The notes: generated by a model not told the origin, from the sequence alone. Positions 36,132 through 45,544 are shown, counted from the first letter of the stretch. The stretch is DNA of 64,000 nucleotides from Rhizobium rosettiformans (GCF_016806065.1 NZ_CP032405.1:2198001-2262000), one strand, 5' to 3'. Program-made: numbers and translations.

Positions 36132-38282
36132 ATGATCAGAACCATTTCCGCCCGGGGTACCACGCGCGTCTCCCTTCGCCATCGCATCAGCATCCTTCTG
36201 GGCTGCACGGCATTCGTGGCCCTGATGCCGGTATTTGCCGTCGCTCAGGACGCCGATACCGAAGGGGACACGACCGTTCTGCAGACGATCACCGTCGAAG
36301 GGGCCGGCAAGGCCGACGCGGATTCCAAATCAATCGTCGCGACCCAATCGAGCGCTGTCGGCAAGATGCCCGGCGAAATCCTGACGACACCGGCGACCGT
36401 TTCCGTCGTCACATCCAAGGAAATCGAGCAGCGCGGTGCCGACAGCATCGAGAAGGTGGTGCAGTACACCGCCGGCGTAACCACCGATTTCTACGGATCG
36501 GACGATCGTTTCGATTACGTCACCATTCGGGGCTTCTCGCCCTACACCTACCGCGACGGTCTGGCCCTCGGCAGAACCTGGCTGGGTGTGAAGGAAGAAC
36601 CCTATGCCTTTGAGAGGCTCGAGATCCTGAAGGGCGCCAATTCCACCGGCTTCGGCGTCTCCGATCCGGGTGGCGCCATTAATTATGTGACGAAGACGCC
36701 GCGCAGCGAGCGGTTCGGTGAGGTCTATGGCACGACCGGATCCTTCGCTCACAAGGAGACGGGCTTCGACTTTGGCGACAATCTGACGGAAGACGACACC
36801 CTGTCCTATCGCCTGACCGGCAAGTTCCAGCGGGCCGACGGCGAGTATGATTTCTCGGAGAACGACGAGAACTTCATCATGGGCGGTTTGACCTGGCGTC
36901 CCACCGACATGACCAGTTTGACTTTCGTCTTCGATCACCTCGACCGCAACGTGACCCCGAGTGGTGGCGGTCATCCGCTCTACACCGATTTCGATCGGGA
37001 CCGGTTCTTCGGAGAGCCGGATTTCAACTACGATGCGACGAACCGCAACACATACACGATGCTGTTCGACCACGATTTCGGCAACGGCCTGAGCTTCAAT
37101 TCCAGTGCGCGCTACAGCAATGCCAACCGCGACACCGGCTTTGCCTATATCTATGATGCCAACGGTGCTGCCGACCTTTCGGACACCAGGGCAGACCGCA
37201 TCTATTCTCTCGGCTCCAGTTCGAGCGAACAGTTCATTGTCGATGCCCATCTGCTGTACGAGACAAATTTCGATCAGGTTGAAAGCCGTACCCTCGCGGG
37301 TGTCGACTACAACAGCATCGAATCGAGCAACGAGTCCGGCTATCTCTGGGGCGCTGGCACGCCTTCGATCGATTGGCAAAATCCGGTCTATGCTGGTCTG
37401 CCGTCGGCGATCCCGCTCACGACCCGCAAGAGCAACGACCGCAGCACGCGGGCCATCTATCTGCAGCAGGATCTGATCTTCTCGGACCGCGTCACGGCCA
37501 GTGTTGGCCTGCGCAACGACTGGCTGGATCTCGAAGAGACCGATCTGGCGACCCGGGTGTCCAAGTCGCGCGACTACAGCGAGTTCAGCAAGCGCGTCGG
37601 TCTGAGCTACAAGGTTACCGAGGAGCTGGCAGCCTATGTCAGCTATGCCGAGTCCGTCGCCCCGCCGAGCACGGGCAACGAGCCGCTCTACGGCTCGCAG
37701 TACGAGGTGGGCGTCAAATATCGTCCGGACGCCTTCCCCGGCCTGATCACCGCCTCGATCTACGACCTCACGCTCGAAAACATCACCACATCCGAGGGGC
37801 CGTTCTACCTGGCGACCACGGTCGAAAAAGTACGCCATCGCGGTCTGGATTTTGAAGCAAAGGTCGAGGTCACGCCGAGCTTCGGGCTGATTGCGGGATA
37901 TAGCTACATCGACTCGAAGATCGAGGATACGAGCACCACTTCGAGTTCGGTCGATGGCAAGCGTTTCGCCCAGGTCCCCGAGCACATGGCATCAATCTGG
38001 GGCACGTACACGCTCGAAGGCAACGGCGATCGCGGCGACATGACCTTCGGGGCAGGCGCGCGCTTCGTCGGCTCCTACTATTTCAACAACGCGAACACCC
38101 GCAAATCTGACGGCGCAGTAATCTTCGATGCCTCCTTCACCTATGCGATCAAGGAGAACACGAGCTTTCAGCTGAACGTCAGCAACCTGTTCGACGAAAA
38201 GCATGTCGCCAACAATGATGGCGGTGCACTCTACTACAACCCCGGTCGCGCCATCTACGCGACCCTCCGCCAGACCTGGTAA
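36132..38282 (+). CDS. TonB-dependent siderophore receptor
   Basis: A 716-residue outer-membrane receptor of the FhuA/FoxA/FpvA-like siderophore group. An extended signal peptide (cleavage near AVAQDAD) is followed by a TonB-box-like stretch (LQTITVEGAGK), the plug domain (about 75-190 with GKMPGEILTTPATVSVVTSKEIEQRG and VTIRGFSPYTYRDGL and LKGANSTGFGVSDPGGAINYVTK) and a 22-strand barrel ending in the terminal aromatic W. No N-terminal signalling domain, which fits control by the AraC gene rather than a FecI/FecR pair. Divergent from its ABC operon. Confidence 0.95.
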   Translation: MIRTISARGTTRVSLRHRISILLGCTAFVALMPVFAVAQDADTEGDTTVLQTITVEGAGKADADSKSIVATQSSAVGKMPGEILTTPATVSVVTSKEIEQRGADSIEKVVQYTAGVTTDFYGSDDRFDYVTIRGFSPYTYRDGLALGRTWLGVKEEPYAFERLEILKGANSTGFGVSDPGGAINYVTKTPRSERFGEVYGTTGSFAHKETGFDFGDNLTEDDTLSYRLTGKFQRADGEYDFSENDENFIMGGLTWRPTDMTSLTFVFDHLDRNVTPSGGGHPLYTDFDRDRFFGEPDFNYDATNRNTYTMLFDHDFGNGLSFNSSARYSNANRDTGFAYIYDANGAADLSDTRADRIYSLGSSSSEQFIVDAHLLYETNFDQVESRTLAGVDYNSIESSNESGYLWGAGTPSIDWQNPVYAGLPSAIPLTTRKSNDRSTRAIYLQQDLIFSDRVTASVGLRNDWLDLEETDLATRVSKSRDYSEFSKRVGLSYKVTEELAAYVSYAESVAPPSTGNEPLYGSQYEVGVKYRPDAFPGLITASIYDLTLENITTSEGPFYLATTVEKVRHRGLDFEAKVEVTPSFGLIAGYSYIDSKIEDTSTTSSSVDGKRFAQVPEHMASIWGTYTLEGNGDRGDMTFGAGARFVGSYYFNNANTRKSDGAVIFDASFTYAIKENTSFQLNVSNLFDEKHVANNDGGALYYNPGRAIYATLRQTW

Positions 38283-38291
38283 GAAACGGCG

Positions 38292-38324
38292 AGGGCTCGC
38301 AGCGCAAAGCGTAGCGAGCCCTCC
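38292..38324. terminator. Hairpin between convergent receptor and AraC genes
   Basis: Perfect 10-bp stem GAGGGCTCGC/GCGAGCCCTC with a 13-nt loop, right after the receptor stop and just past the AraC stop on the other strand. No T run on either side, so termination is possible but unproven. Confidence 0.45.
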
Positions 38325-38330
38325 GGCCAT

Positions 38331-39230
38331 CTAGATGGAATGGTGTTTGCGCCGCCAGACGGCCGGGGTGTCCCCGGTGATGCTGCGGAACACCTTGGTC
38401 AGATGCGCCTGGTCGGAAAAGCCGAGTTGCGCGCTGATGTCAGCGATGCTCATCTCGGTTTCCGAAAGCATCTGCCGCGCCATGTCGATCCGGCGTGACA
38501 ATTGCCATTGGAGCGGCGTCATGTCGGTGGTCTGACGAAACACCGTGGCAAACCAGCTCTCCGAGAGGCCGACGACATCGGCCATTTCCCGCACGCTCAA
38601 CCGGCGTCCGCCGCAAGTGGCGAAATAGCTTGAAAGCCGGTTCAGTTGCGCCTTGGTGAGATGCCCGGCATGCGCCGCCGTTCGCCCTTCGCTTCCCCGC
38701 AGGTCGAGAAGTCCGGTGACGATGCTGCCCACCAGGTTCTCGACAAAAGCGGGATGCCTGCCATCCGTTGAAAGTTCGTCCACGACCAGCGCCGCAAGGC
38801 TGGCCAGCGGGCTGGGATCCTGCAGTTCGACCGGCTGCTTGATGATGGCGCGCGCCGCCGACGAGCCGACAGCCGGCGTGAGATAGCGCATCAGCCGTTC
38901 CGTGTGCAGATGCAGGTCGAGGTGGGAAAAGCGATGGCGGCTGCTGAACTTCGTCCACATGGGCATGCCGGCCGGCACATAGATGGCGCGTGCCATGCCC
39001 CGCTCGCCTCGGTCCAGTTCCTCCGCCCGGTCCGCCACCCGGATCTGGCTGCTGACATCGTTGAAGAAGAAGACGATCCGGGGATCCGGCGACAGATAAT
39101 AGCCGTTCGCCCCTGCATGGCCTTCTGCTTCCCAATGGACGCCGACGACGCCGTCAAGGGAACGCCATCTGGGCGGCATGAGAGCGCGAATGCCCTCGAT
39201 TTCGGACTGCATCGAATGGAGATATGTCAA
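38331..39230 (-). CDS. AraC family transcriptional regulator, probable siderophore-uptake activator
   Basis: A 299-residue AraC regulator: N-terminal sensing region (about 1-190) and two C-terminal HTH units (LSVREMADVVGLSESWFATVFRQ and MSIADISAQLGFSDQAHLTKVFRSITGDTPAVWRR). It is the convergent neighbour of the receptor gene, the usual place for activators that respond to the intracellular siderophore (RhrA, PchR, AlcR). The TTG at 39230 has GAGAGG 8 nt upstream; the ATG at 39212 is the alternative. An exact IRO box lies about 90 nt upstream. Confidence 0.9.
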   Translation of the reverse strand: MTYLHSMQSEIEGIRALMPPRWRSLDGVVGVHWEAEGHAGANGYYLSPDPRIVFFFNDVSSQIRVADRAEELDRGERGMARAIYVPAGMPMWTKFSSRHRFSHLDLHLHTERLMRYLTPAVGSSAARAIIKQPVELQDPSPLASLAALVVDELSTDGRHPAFVENLVGSIVTGLLDLRGSEGRTAAHAGHLTKAQLNRLSSYFATCGGRRLSVREMADVVGLSESWFATVFRQTTDMTPLQWQLSRRIDMARQMLSETEMSIADISAQLGFSDQAHLTKVFRSITGDTPAVWRRKHHSI

Positions 39231-39321
39231 ACCAATGGCCTCTCACCCGGTTTCGGTGACCTGCACATGCGTCATGGCGCGGCGCACTATTGGCCGGATG
39301 CAGGCGCCGGGTCAATAAAGA

Positions 39322-39336
39322 TGACTTGATAAATCA
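39322..39336 (-). promoter_or_regulatory. IRO box (RirA operator) upstream of the AraC gene
   Basis: TGACTTGATAAATCA is an exact TGA-N9-TCA, extended by one base to ATGA...TCAT. It lies 92 nt before the AraC start and 150 nt before the divergent photolyase-like gene. Confidence 0.6.
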
Positions 39337-39486
39337 TATTTTTGATCTCGACTTTTTACTGTGGCTGTTCTGTGCCACGGCTCAGATCGTGACGAAGGAG
39401 CGCAGGTCCGCCTTCGACGCGAAGCCGTAGTGTTGTTCGGTGGGCATCAGTCAATGCCAGCCGGATTGACCTCATCTGGAGTAACG

Positions 39487-40671
39487 ATGGCAGACCTAGA
39501 CTTCCCCCTGACCCGCAGCGACGCCCTTCAACGCCTGGACGATTTTCTGCCGCATGCGGGTGCTGCCTATGCACGCTTGCGCAACAAGGAACACGGGCAG
39601 GGGCAGCATGTGCATGTCTCGCGTTTGTCCGCTGCGCTGCGCAGACGGCTGATCTCCGAGCAGGAGGTAGTCGACGCGGTACTGGCACGGCATGGGCTGT
39701 CGGCGGCCGAAAAATTCGTTAGCGAAGTGTTCTGGCGCACCTATTGGAAAGGTTGGCTCGAGCAGCGACCAACCGTTTGGGAGGATTATAACGCAGCCGT
39801 CGAACGGGCGCTGGAGCAGCTGGACGCAGTCTCGGGACTGCGCAAACGCCATGCCTCGGCAATCGATGGATCGACCGGCATCGACTGTTTCGACGCCTGG
39901 ACCGAGGAGCTGAATGAGACGGGCTATCTGCACAACTGGGCGCGCATGCAGTTTGCCTCGATCTGGATCTTCACACTCGGACTGCCCTGGGAACTCGGCG
40001 CCGCCTCGATGTTCGAGCGCCTGATCGATGCCGATCCGGCATCGAACACCCTGTCCTGGCGTTGGGTGGCGGGGCTGCACACGGCCGGCAAGGCTTACCT
40101 CGCCGATGCAGAACGCATCCGCTCCATGACCGATAGCCGCTTTTCGCCTGCCGGCCTGGCACGCACGGCCCGAATTCCCGCAGACAGTGTGCCGACCCCT
40201 TCACCGTCATCCATTCGGCCGACCTCTCTGCCGGATCCATCCGCAGCCACTCTGTTGCTGCTGACCACAGAGGATCTGTCCGTCGAGCAGATTGGCGCGA
40301 TGCGTGCGCTGCCGGTCAAGGCCATCGCGTTTCTTCAGGGTCGCAATAAGTGGGATGACGCTGCCCTCGCCGATGGTCTCGCCCGTGCCGCACAGGTGTG
40401 GCCGGATGCGGAAATCTGCGGGGCTCTTATGCCCGCCGAACTGGCCGCGGCAGCCAAGTCGTCAGGCTGCACACAGGTCGCAAACGCTTTCCTGCCAGTC
40501 GGGCCGGTCGCGTCCTCCATCGCCCCAGTGAGAGACGAGTTCCACAGGCTTGGCATCGCCTTCACGGAGCATCTGCGCGATTGGGATCGGATGGCTTGGC
40601 CGCATTGCCGGAAGGGCTTCTTCGGGCTGAAGGAGAAGATTCCAGCCCTCCTGCAGACTGGGCACCGCTGA
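39487..40671 (+). CDS. Photolyase/cryptochrome FAD-binding-domain protein with domains in unusual order
   Basis: A 394-residue protein. Residues 1-240 match the FAD-binding catalytic domain of DNA photolyases and cryptochromes: FVSEVFWRTYWKGWLEQRP, STGIDCFDAWTEELNETGYLHNWARMQFASIW, and LIDADPASNTLSWRWVAGLHTAGKAYLA. The normal N-terminal antenna domain is absent; instead an alpha/beta region (about 258-394, LLLLTTEDLSVEQIG to WPHCRKGFFGLKEKIPALL) follows the FAD domain. This suggests a circular permutation. The ATG at 39487 has GGAG upstream. Paired with an AarF/UbiB kinase gene 29 bp downstream. DNA repair or light sensing cannot be decided. Confidence 0.82.
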   Translation: MADLDFPLTRSDALQRLDDFLPHAGAAYARLRNKEHGQGQHVHVSRLSAALRRRLISEQEVVDAVLARHGLSAAEKFVSEVFWRTYWKGWLEQRPTVWEDYNAAVERALEQLDAVSGLRKRHASAIDGSTGIDCFDAWTEELNETGYLHNWARMQFASIWIFTLGLPWELGAASMFERLIDADPASNTLSWRWVAGLHTAGKAYLADAERIRSMTDSRFSPAGLARTARIPADSVPTPSPSSIRPTSLPDPSAATLLLLTTEDLSVEQIGAMRALPVKAIAFLQGRNKWDDAALADGLARAAQVWPDAEICGALMPAELAAAAKSSGCTQVANAFLPVGPVASSIAPVRDEFHRLGIAFTEHLRDWDRMAWPHCRKGFFGLKEKIPALLQTGHR

Positions 40672-40700
40672 CATGCGCTCCAATGCTCGGAAGGATAGTG

Positions 40701-42020
40701 ATGAGTGATCGTGATCGATACAGGCCCGTGCCCCAGGGGCGTCTCAGCCGGCTGGCGGCGCTTGGCCAGATTGCCGGTGGTGTCGCCTCGGGCATGGTCG
40801 CGGAAGGCTTGAGCCGTCTGGCGAAGGGGGAGCGTCCGCACCTGAGAGACCTGCTTCTGACGCCATCGAACGCGCTGAAGGCTGCAGAGCAGCTGTCACG
40901 CATGCGCGGCGCCGCCATGAAGCTCGGTCAGATGATCTCGCTGGAACCGGGTGAATTCCTGCCGCCCGAGCTGCAGTCGATCTTCGCGCAGCTCCGGTCC
41001 TCGGCGCATTTCATGCCGCCGAGCCAGCTTTCCGCCTCACTGTCCAGCGCCTGGGGCCCGGACTGGCGACGCCATTTCAACCAGTTCGAGACGACACCGA
41101 TCGCAGCCGCATCGATCGGGCAGGTGCATCGGGGTGTTCTGTCATCAGGCCGCCCGGTTGCCGTCAAGGTTCAATATCCCGGTGTGCTCCAAAGCATCGA
41201 TTCCGATATCGACAATGTCGCGACCTTCCTGCGCCTGTCGGGCCTTCTTCCCGCAGGTCTCGACATTGCGCCGCATCTGGCGGAAGCCAAGCGGCAGTTG
41301 CGGGAAGAGGCAGATTATCTCCGCGAGGCGGAGGAAATGCGTCGCTTCGGCCGCCTGCTCGCCGATGACGACCGCTTCGTGGTGCCGGCCCCCGTGGAGG
41401 AACTCCTGCGGCCGACGGTCCTGCCGATGGATTTCATCGAGGGGGCTCCGCTCGAAACCCTCGCCCATGCACCCCAGACGCAAAGGGATGCGGCCATGCA
41501 GGCGATCTCCGAGCTTGCACTGCGCGAGCTTTTCGTCTTCGGTCACATGCAGACGGATCCGAACTTCGCCAACTATCTCTGGAGGCCTAAGGACGGACGG
41601 GTGGCCCTGCTCGATTTCGGCGCGGTACGACCGGTCTCCCCGGAAAGCGCCAGAGACTACCATCTCCTCCTGCAGGCGACCCTCGGTGATAGCGTGACGG
41701 CGGTGCGCCATGCGCTGATGGAGATGCGCTATCTTTCCCGGGCGCAAACGGAGCGCTACGGACGGACGCTGGATGAAATGACACGCGTCGTCCTGGATCA
41801 TGTCCTGAAGGCGCCGGAGGGGCTGGTTGATTTCAGCGACCGTGGCCCGCTCGTGGAGATCCGCGAGCGCGCGGTGCCGATCTTTGCCGATCGCGCGCTC
41901 TGGGCGCTACCGGCTCCGGACAAGATGTTCCTGCAACGCAAGATCACCGGGCTTGCACTTCTCAGCATGAAGCTTCGCGTCCGCATGCCGCTTTCGGCCA
42001 TGCTTCGAGACTATGCCTGA
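40701..42020 (+). CDS. ABC1/AarF/UbiB-family atypical kinase
   Basis: A 439-residue member of the ABC1 kinase-like family (UbiB/COQ8 group), linked to quinone biosynthesis and lipid homeostasis. The family-defining KxGQ motif is AMKLGQMISLE (Lys74-Gln77), followed by PPEL, the A-rich nucleotide loop (AAASIGQVHRG), VAVKVQYPG lysine, LREEADYLREA, FGHMQTDPNFANYLW and LLDFGAVR. AAGGA lies before the ATG. It forms a two-gene unit with the photolyase-like gene; canonical ubi genes are absent here. Confidence 0.92.
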   Translation: MSDRDRYRPVPQGRLSRLAALGQIAGGVASGMVAEGLSRLAKGERPHLRDLLLTPSNALKAAEQLSRMRGAAMKLGQMISLEPGEFLPPELQSIFAQLRSSAHFMPPSQLSASLSSAWGPDWRRHFNQFETTPIAAASIGQVHRGVLSSGRPVAVKVQYPGVLQSIDSDIDNVATFLRLSGLLPAGLDIAPHLAEAKRQLREEADYLREAEEMRRFGRLLADDDRFVVPAPVEELLRPTVLPMDFIEGAPLETLAHAPQTQRDAAMQAISELALRELFVFGHMQTDPNFANYLWRPKDGRVALLDFGAVRPVSPESARDYHLLLQATLGDSVTAVRHALMEMRYLSRAQTERYGRTLDEMTRVVLDHVLKAPEGLVDFSDRGPLVEIRERAVPIFADRALWALPAPDKMFLQRKITGLALLSMKLRVRMPLSAMLRDYA

Positions 42021-42086
42021 CGCGGATCTCTGAGAGGCTTCCTTTTGCGCGCCTGTCTGCAGGCTGGGGGCCTGCTGCAGCAATTT

Positions 42087-42884
42087 TCAGTCTGCCTGCT
42101 TTGCGGTTGCCACCGGCGCCGTGACCAGCTTGAATTCCGCCATCTCCTCCGGCGTCAGGTAGTAGAGCCGGTCCGGAGGCGTTTCGAGCGCGTTGATCCA
42201 GAGCCCGTTGCCGATGCCCATTTCTTCCAGATGGCGGGCAATACGTGCCGTGGTGCTCTGTGCACCGGACATCGCCTGCTCGGGAGAGGGGCGGTCTTGC
42301 CCGGCATTGAAGACCTGGTGCACGCCGAGAATGGCATCCTCTTCTGCCTCGCGGGCCACGCCGCCGGCAAACACCAGAGGACAGGAGGAGGCGCAGAGCG
42401 CCTTGCTCGCCACCTTGGTGTTGATGCCTTTCTCCCGGATCAGCTTCGACATGGCCAGGGCATCGTTCACCGAGCCACCCGGCGAATTCAGCGACACGGC
42501 CTGAACATATTCGCCGCGAGCAGCGATCTCCTCGGCAAATCGCTCTGCAGCACCAAGGTCGATCGAACCTTCCGCCTTGAGCACGCCGCCCGTCAGCAAT
42601 TCGAACCGCATCGGTTGGCGCAGGACTTCCGGAGAACTGTCAGGGTCCACCGGGGGTGCCTGAGGCACACCGTCCGTCAGCGCCGGCGGGAGCACGGGCG
42701 CGTCCGTCGTCATCGGATCATGGCCGGGAAGGGGCGCATGCGCGAGGCTCATCTCCCGGAGGTCCGTGAACAGGAAGGCACCCGCAGCCGCCAGCAGTCC
42801 GAAGAAGGCGCCGCGCATTAGCAAACCGTCGTCGGCACGTACAATGGCTGTCTTGAGGCGCAGGGCGAGCGAAGCTGGTTTCAC
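42087..42884 (-). CDS. ClpP/crotonase-fold periplasmic protease-like protein
   Basis: A 265-residue protein with one N-terminal transmembrane helix (about 22-42) and a ClpP-like domain (about 95-240). The core matches secreted ClpP-like proteins: VSLNSPGGSVNDALAMSKLIREKG, the nucleophile region CASSCPLVFAGGVAREA and the histidine in LGVHQVFN. Substrate unknown. GTG start overlaps the stop of the upstream membrane protein gene (GTGA), so the two are translationally coupled. Confidence 0.8.
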   Translation of the reverse strand: MKPASLALRLKTAIVRADDGLLMRGAFFGLLAAAGAFLFTDLREMSLAHAPLPGHDPMTTDAPVLPPALTDGVPQAPPVDPDSSPEVLRQPMRFELLTGGVLKAEGSIDLGAAERFAEEIAARGEYVQAVSLNSPGGSVNDALAMSKLIREKGINTKVASKALCASSCPLVFAGGVAREAEEDAILGVHQVFNAGQDRPSPEQAMSGAQSTTARIARHLEEMGIGNGLWINALETPPDRLYYLTPEEMAEFKLVTAPVATAKQAD

Positions 42885-44188
42885 GCCGGGGGTCCCTTGC
42901 GTGGCGCCTTGGCGGCCATGTCGAGGCTGGTGATGTTGGAATCGATCCGCCCACGCTCGTCTTCCGCTTCTGCGGAGTGGAGCGCCTGTTCGACATCGAT
43001 CCCCTGTCGATTGAGCGCCCGCTGCACCTCGAGCGCCTCCAGCAGTTCGGCTGCGGTGATGCGCTGTGCGAAGGGCATCCGCTCCTCCTGTCGCCGGATC
43101 GCTCCGTGCACCACGGTCAGGATGAAGACCAGAACGGCAGGAAGAAGATCGATGGAAATCGCCCCCGCCCAGGCCGGGATGAAATCGCCTGCATACCGCA
43201 GAACAGCCTCTGCGGAGGAGAGCGGCACGAAGCGCCGCTCCGCGACCGGCTCGCGTGCGAGGATTTCGTCGGCGGCCTGCGACAGAACCTGCGACTGGGC
43301 GGAAACAGAGGTCCGGATCGTCTGCATCACCTGGTCCTGGCGCTCCGCCAGATCGGCTGCCCGACCATCGGCGACGGGCGCGATGAAGCCGAGCGACAGG
43401 TCGTCGGCTGCCCGCTTGACGGAGGGCGCAATCGACGTCTGTTCCAGTGATGTGATCACGCCCGAGAGCGCCACGACTTCGGCGGAGAATTCGTCGCTGC
43501 GGGGTGCGATTGCACCGGGCGCCGAAACCAGCGTGCGCATGGTCGCCAGATGGGCGCGCCCCTGATCGAAGAGCGTCGTCACCCGCTCGCGCGAGGCGGT
43601 GATGCCGGTTTCCAACTCGTCGAGTTGGGCGGACATCTGCGTCAGAAGCTGGACGACACTGCCGGCACCCGTGGTGCCCGTAAGCGCGCCATTTTGCCGT
43701 TCGTCTTCGGCAAGCCGCGAAAAGCGCTCCGATGTCCGCTGGATGTCCGGCAGCAGGCTTTGCGCGGCGAGCGCGTTCTGATGCGCCTGATCGAGATCCG
43801 CCGTGTAGTCCTGCACCGTTTCGGCGAGATGCTGTTCGAGCGCGGCAGAACCTGCAAGCGCCGCCGCATTCAGCCAGCTCGACATGGCGATGATCATGGC
43901 GCAGCCGAGCGCCATCACGCCCATCAGGGCCCCGCGCGAAGCGGCGCCGGTCACATGGGGGTAGAAGCGCGCCATGTAGGACCAGAAGGCATAGATCGCC
44001 ACCGAGACCGAGGCCGAATAGATGATGGCGGCAAAGAAGACCGCGGTCGGTGAGCCATCGAGAAGGCTGCGGACCCCCAGATAGGTGTAGACACCGGACG
44101 CAAGGGCCAGAACGGCGAGCGCAAAGCGGGTCATGGTTTCGACGGCAAGGACGCCATCCTGCAAACGATGCGATGCGCCAAGCGCCAT
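42881..44188 (-). CDS. Uncharacterised membrane protein with long coiled coil
   Basis: A 435-residue protein I cannot assign to a named family. Three transmembrane helices (about 20-40, 49-70, 86-105) are followed by a 240-residue helical, probably coiled-coil region rich in Gln/Glu/Ala (about 115-320), a fourth helix (about 351-373) and a charged cytoplasmic tail with EELLEALEVQRALNRQGIDVEQAL-like amphipathic segment. The extracytoplasmic coiled coil resembles the layout of sensor or scaffold proteins, but no kinase or HAMP domain is seen. GGAGG precedes the ATG. Coupled to the ClpP-like gene. Confidence 0.7.
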   Translation of the reverse strand: MALGASHRLQDGVLAVETMTRFALAVLALASGVYTYLGVRSLLDGSPTAVFFAAIIYSASVSVAIYAFWSYMARFYPHVTGAASRGALMGVMALGCAMIIAMSSWLNAAALAGSAALEQHLAETVQDYTADLDQAHQNALAAQSLLPDIQRTSERFSRLAEDERQNGALTGTTGAGSVVQLLTQMSAQLDELETGITASRERVTTLFDQGRAHLATMRTLVSAPGAIAPRSDEFSAEVVALSGVITSLEQTSIAPSVKRAADDLSLGFIAPVADGRAADLAERQDQVMQTIRTSVSAQSQVLSQAADEILAREPVAERRFVPLSSAEAVLRYAGDFIPAWAGAISIDLLPAVLVFILTVVHGAIRRQEERMPFAQRITAAELLEALEVQRALNRQGIDVEQALHSAEAEDERGRIDSNITSLDMAAKAPRKGPPA

Positions 44189-44512
44189 GGAGACCTCCGA
44201 CAGGAATGAATTCTTAACAAGCTCTTAAGAAGCGGGCGAAATGAAGGCTGAGACTGAGCTGCCTTTCGTTCGGCCAGGGACCTCGTCGTTCATGCAAAGA
44301 CACCCATAATCGGTGTGATTTGCAACCAATTCGGGCCTGGCGGATGCGTATAGCCGCGATGAGCACATATTTAGGAGTGGTGGATGAGCTGTCTTCTTCA
44401 CCCACCTCACGAATTTGTGTCACACTAGAAGCGTAATGCGCCCTCTGTCGCGTACCGTGAGGCCCGCAATCGGGTCCCTCGGTACGAGCCCTCATTCTCT
44501 CGGTTTTGCTGC
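44189..44512. other. Divergent intergenic region before the LacI gene
   Basis: 324 bp without a credible gene. It separates the membrane-protein operon (minus) from the LacI gene (plus) and must hold both promoters. I see GTGTCACAC near 44418 but no copy of the TGCAC-N4-GTGCA palindromes found downstream of the LacI gene. Confidence 0.6.
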
Positions 44513-45544
44513 ATGCGTAAGAATGGCTCGCCGCTTTTTGTCAGTGCCAGGATGGTGGCCGAGCGCGCCGGCGTGTCGCGTTCCGCAGTGTCGCGCACCT
44601 TCACCGATGGCGCGAGCGTTTCGGAGGAAACACGTCGAAAGGTTGTCGAAGCAGCCGAGGCACTTGGCTATCACGTCAATCATCTGGCCCGCCAGCTGCG
44701 CGAGCGCAGCAACATCGTCTGTCTGATCGTCTCGGATCTGACCACGCCCGTCAGGGCGGCAATGGTCGACCGCTTGACCCGCAAGCTTCAGGCGGCAGGC
44801 AAGATCACTGTGGTTCTCAACACGGAGAGTGACGAGGCAAGCATCAATCACGCCTTGAAGCTCACCTTGCACTACCGCGCCGATGCGACGGTGGTCCTGT
44901 CGGGAACGCCATCGACGGGACTGGTGAAAACGGCGCTCGCCAATGGCCAGCAGGTCATCCTGATCAACCGCGACGACGGTCTGGAAGGCTGCGACAATGT
45001 CGGGCTGGACAATGCAACGGCAGCAAGAGAGGCGCTTTTCCTGCTGAAACGGGCCGGGTGCCGACGTCTCGGGATCGTGACCTCGGCAGCCCGCACCCCG
45101 AGCCTGGTGGAGAGAGAAGAGCGCTTCCTCGAGGCGGCCGATGGTGAAGCAATCACGGTGGCCGTCGTCGAGGCGGACGCGACCAGCTATCGCGCCGGTT
45201 TCGAGGCCGCCAAACGCGTCTATGCCCGGTCGGAGCCTCCGGACGGCGTGTTCTCGGTCACCGATCTGCTGGCGATCGGCTTCATGGATGGGGCACGCCT
45301 CGAATTCGGTCTCAGGATCCCGGAGGATCTCTGCGTCATCGGCTTCGACAATATCGAGCAGGCTGCTTGGGAAGCCTATCGGCTGACAACCTTCGAGCAG
45401 CCGCTTGATCGGATAGCGGCGCATGTCGTTGGTCTCCTGACGGAAGTGCAAGACGTAACCGGGTCTCCGCAGGGGGACGGGGCCGTCTTCGAGCCGGTCG
45501 CCGTCTGGCGCCGCTCTGTTCGTCCCCATCCTGGATCGACCTGA
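44513..45544 (+). CDS. LacI family transcriptional regulator of the phosphodiester-uptake operon
   Basis: A 343-residue LacI/GalR regulator: HTH and hinge at residues 1-65 (VSARMVAERAGVSRSAVSRTFTDGASVSEETRRKVVEAAEALGYHVN, then LARQLRERSNIVCLIVSD), followed by the periplasmic-binding-like effector domain. It is the first gene of the cluster and is followed on the same strand by the ABC importer genes. Two matching palindromes lie at and just after its stop codon, so it most likely represses the transporter operon until the substrate or a breakdown product binds. Confidence 0.93.
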   Translation: MRKNGSPLFVSARMVAERAGVSRSAVSRTFTDGASVSEETRRKVVEAAEALGYHVNHLARQLRERSNIVCLIVSDLTTPVRAAMVDRLTRKLQAAGKITVVLNTESDEASINHALKLTLHYRADATVVLSGTPSTGLVKTALANGQQVILINRDDGLEGCDNVGLDNATAAREALFLLKRAGCRRLGIVTSAARTPSLVEREERFLEAADGEAITVAVVEADATSYRAGFEAAKRVYARSEPPDGVFSVTDLLAIGFMDGARLEFGLRIPEDLCVIGFDNIEQAAWEAYRLTTFEQPLDRIAAHVVGLLTEVQDVTGSPQGDGAVFEPVAVWRRSVRPHPGST

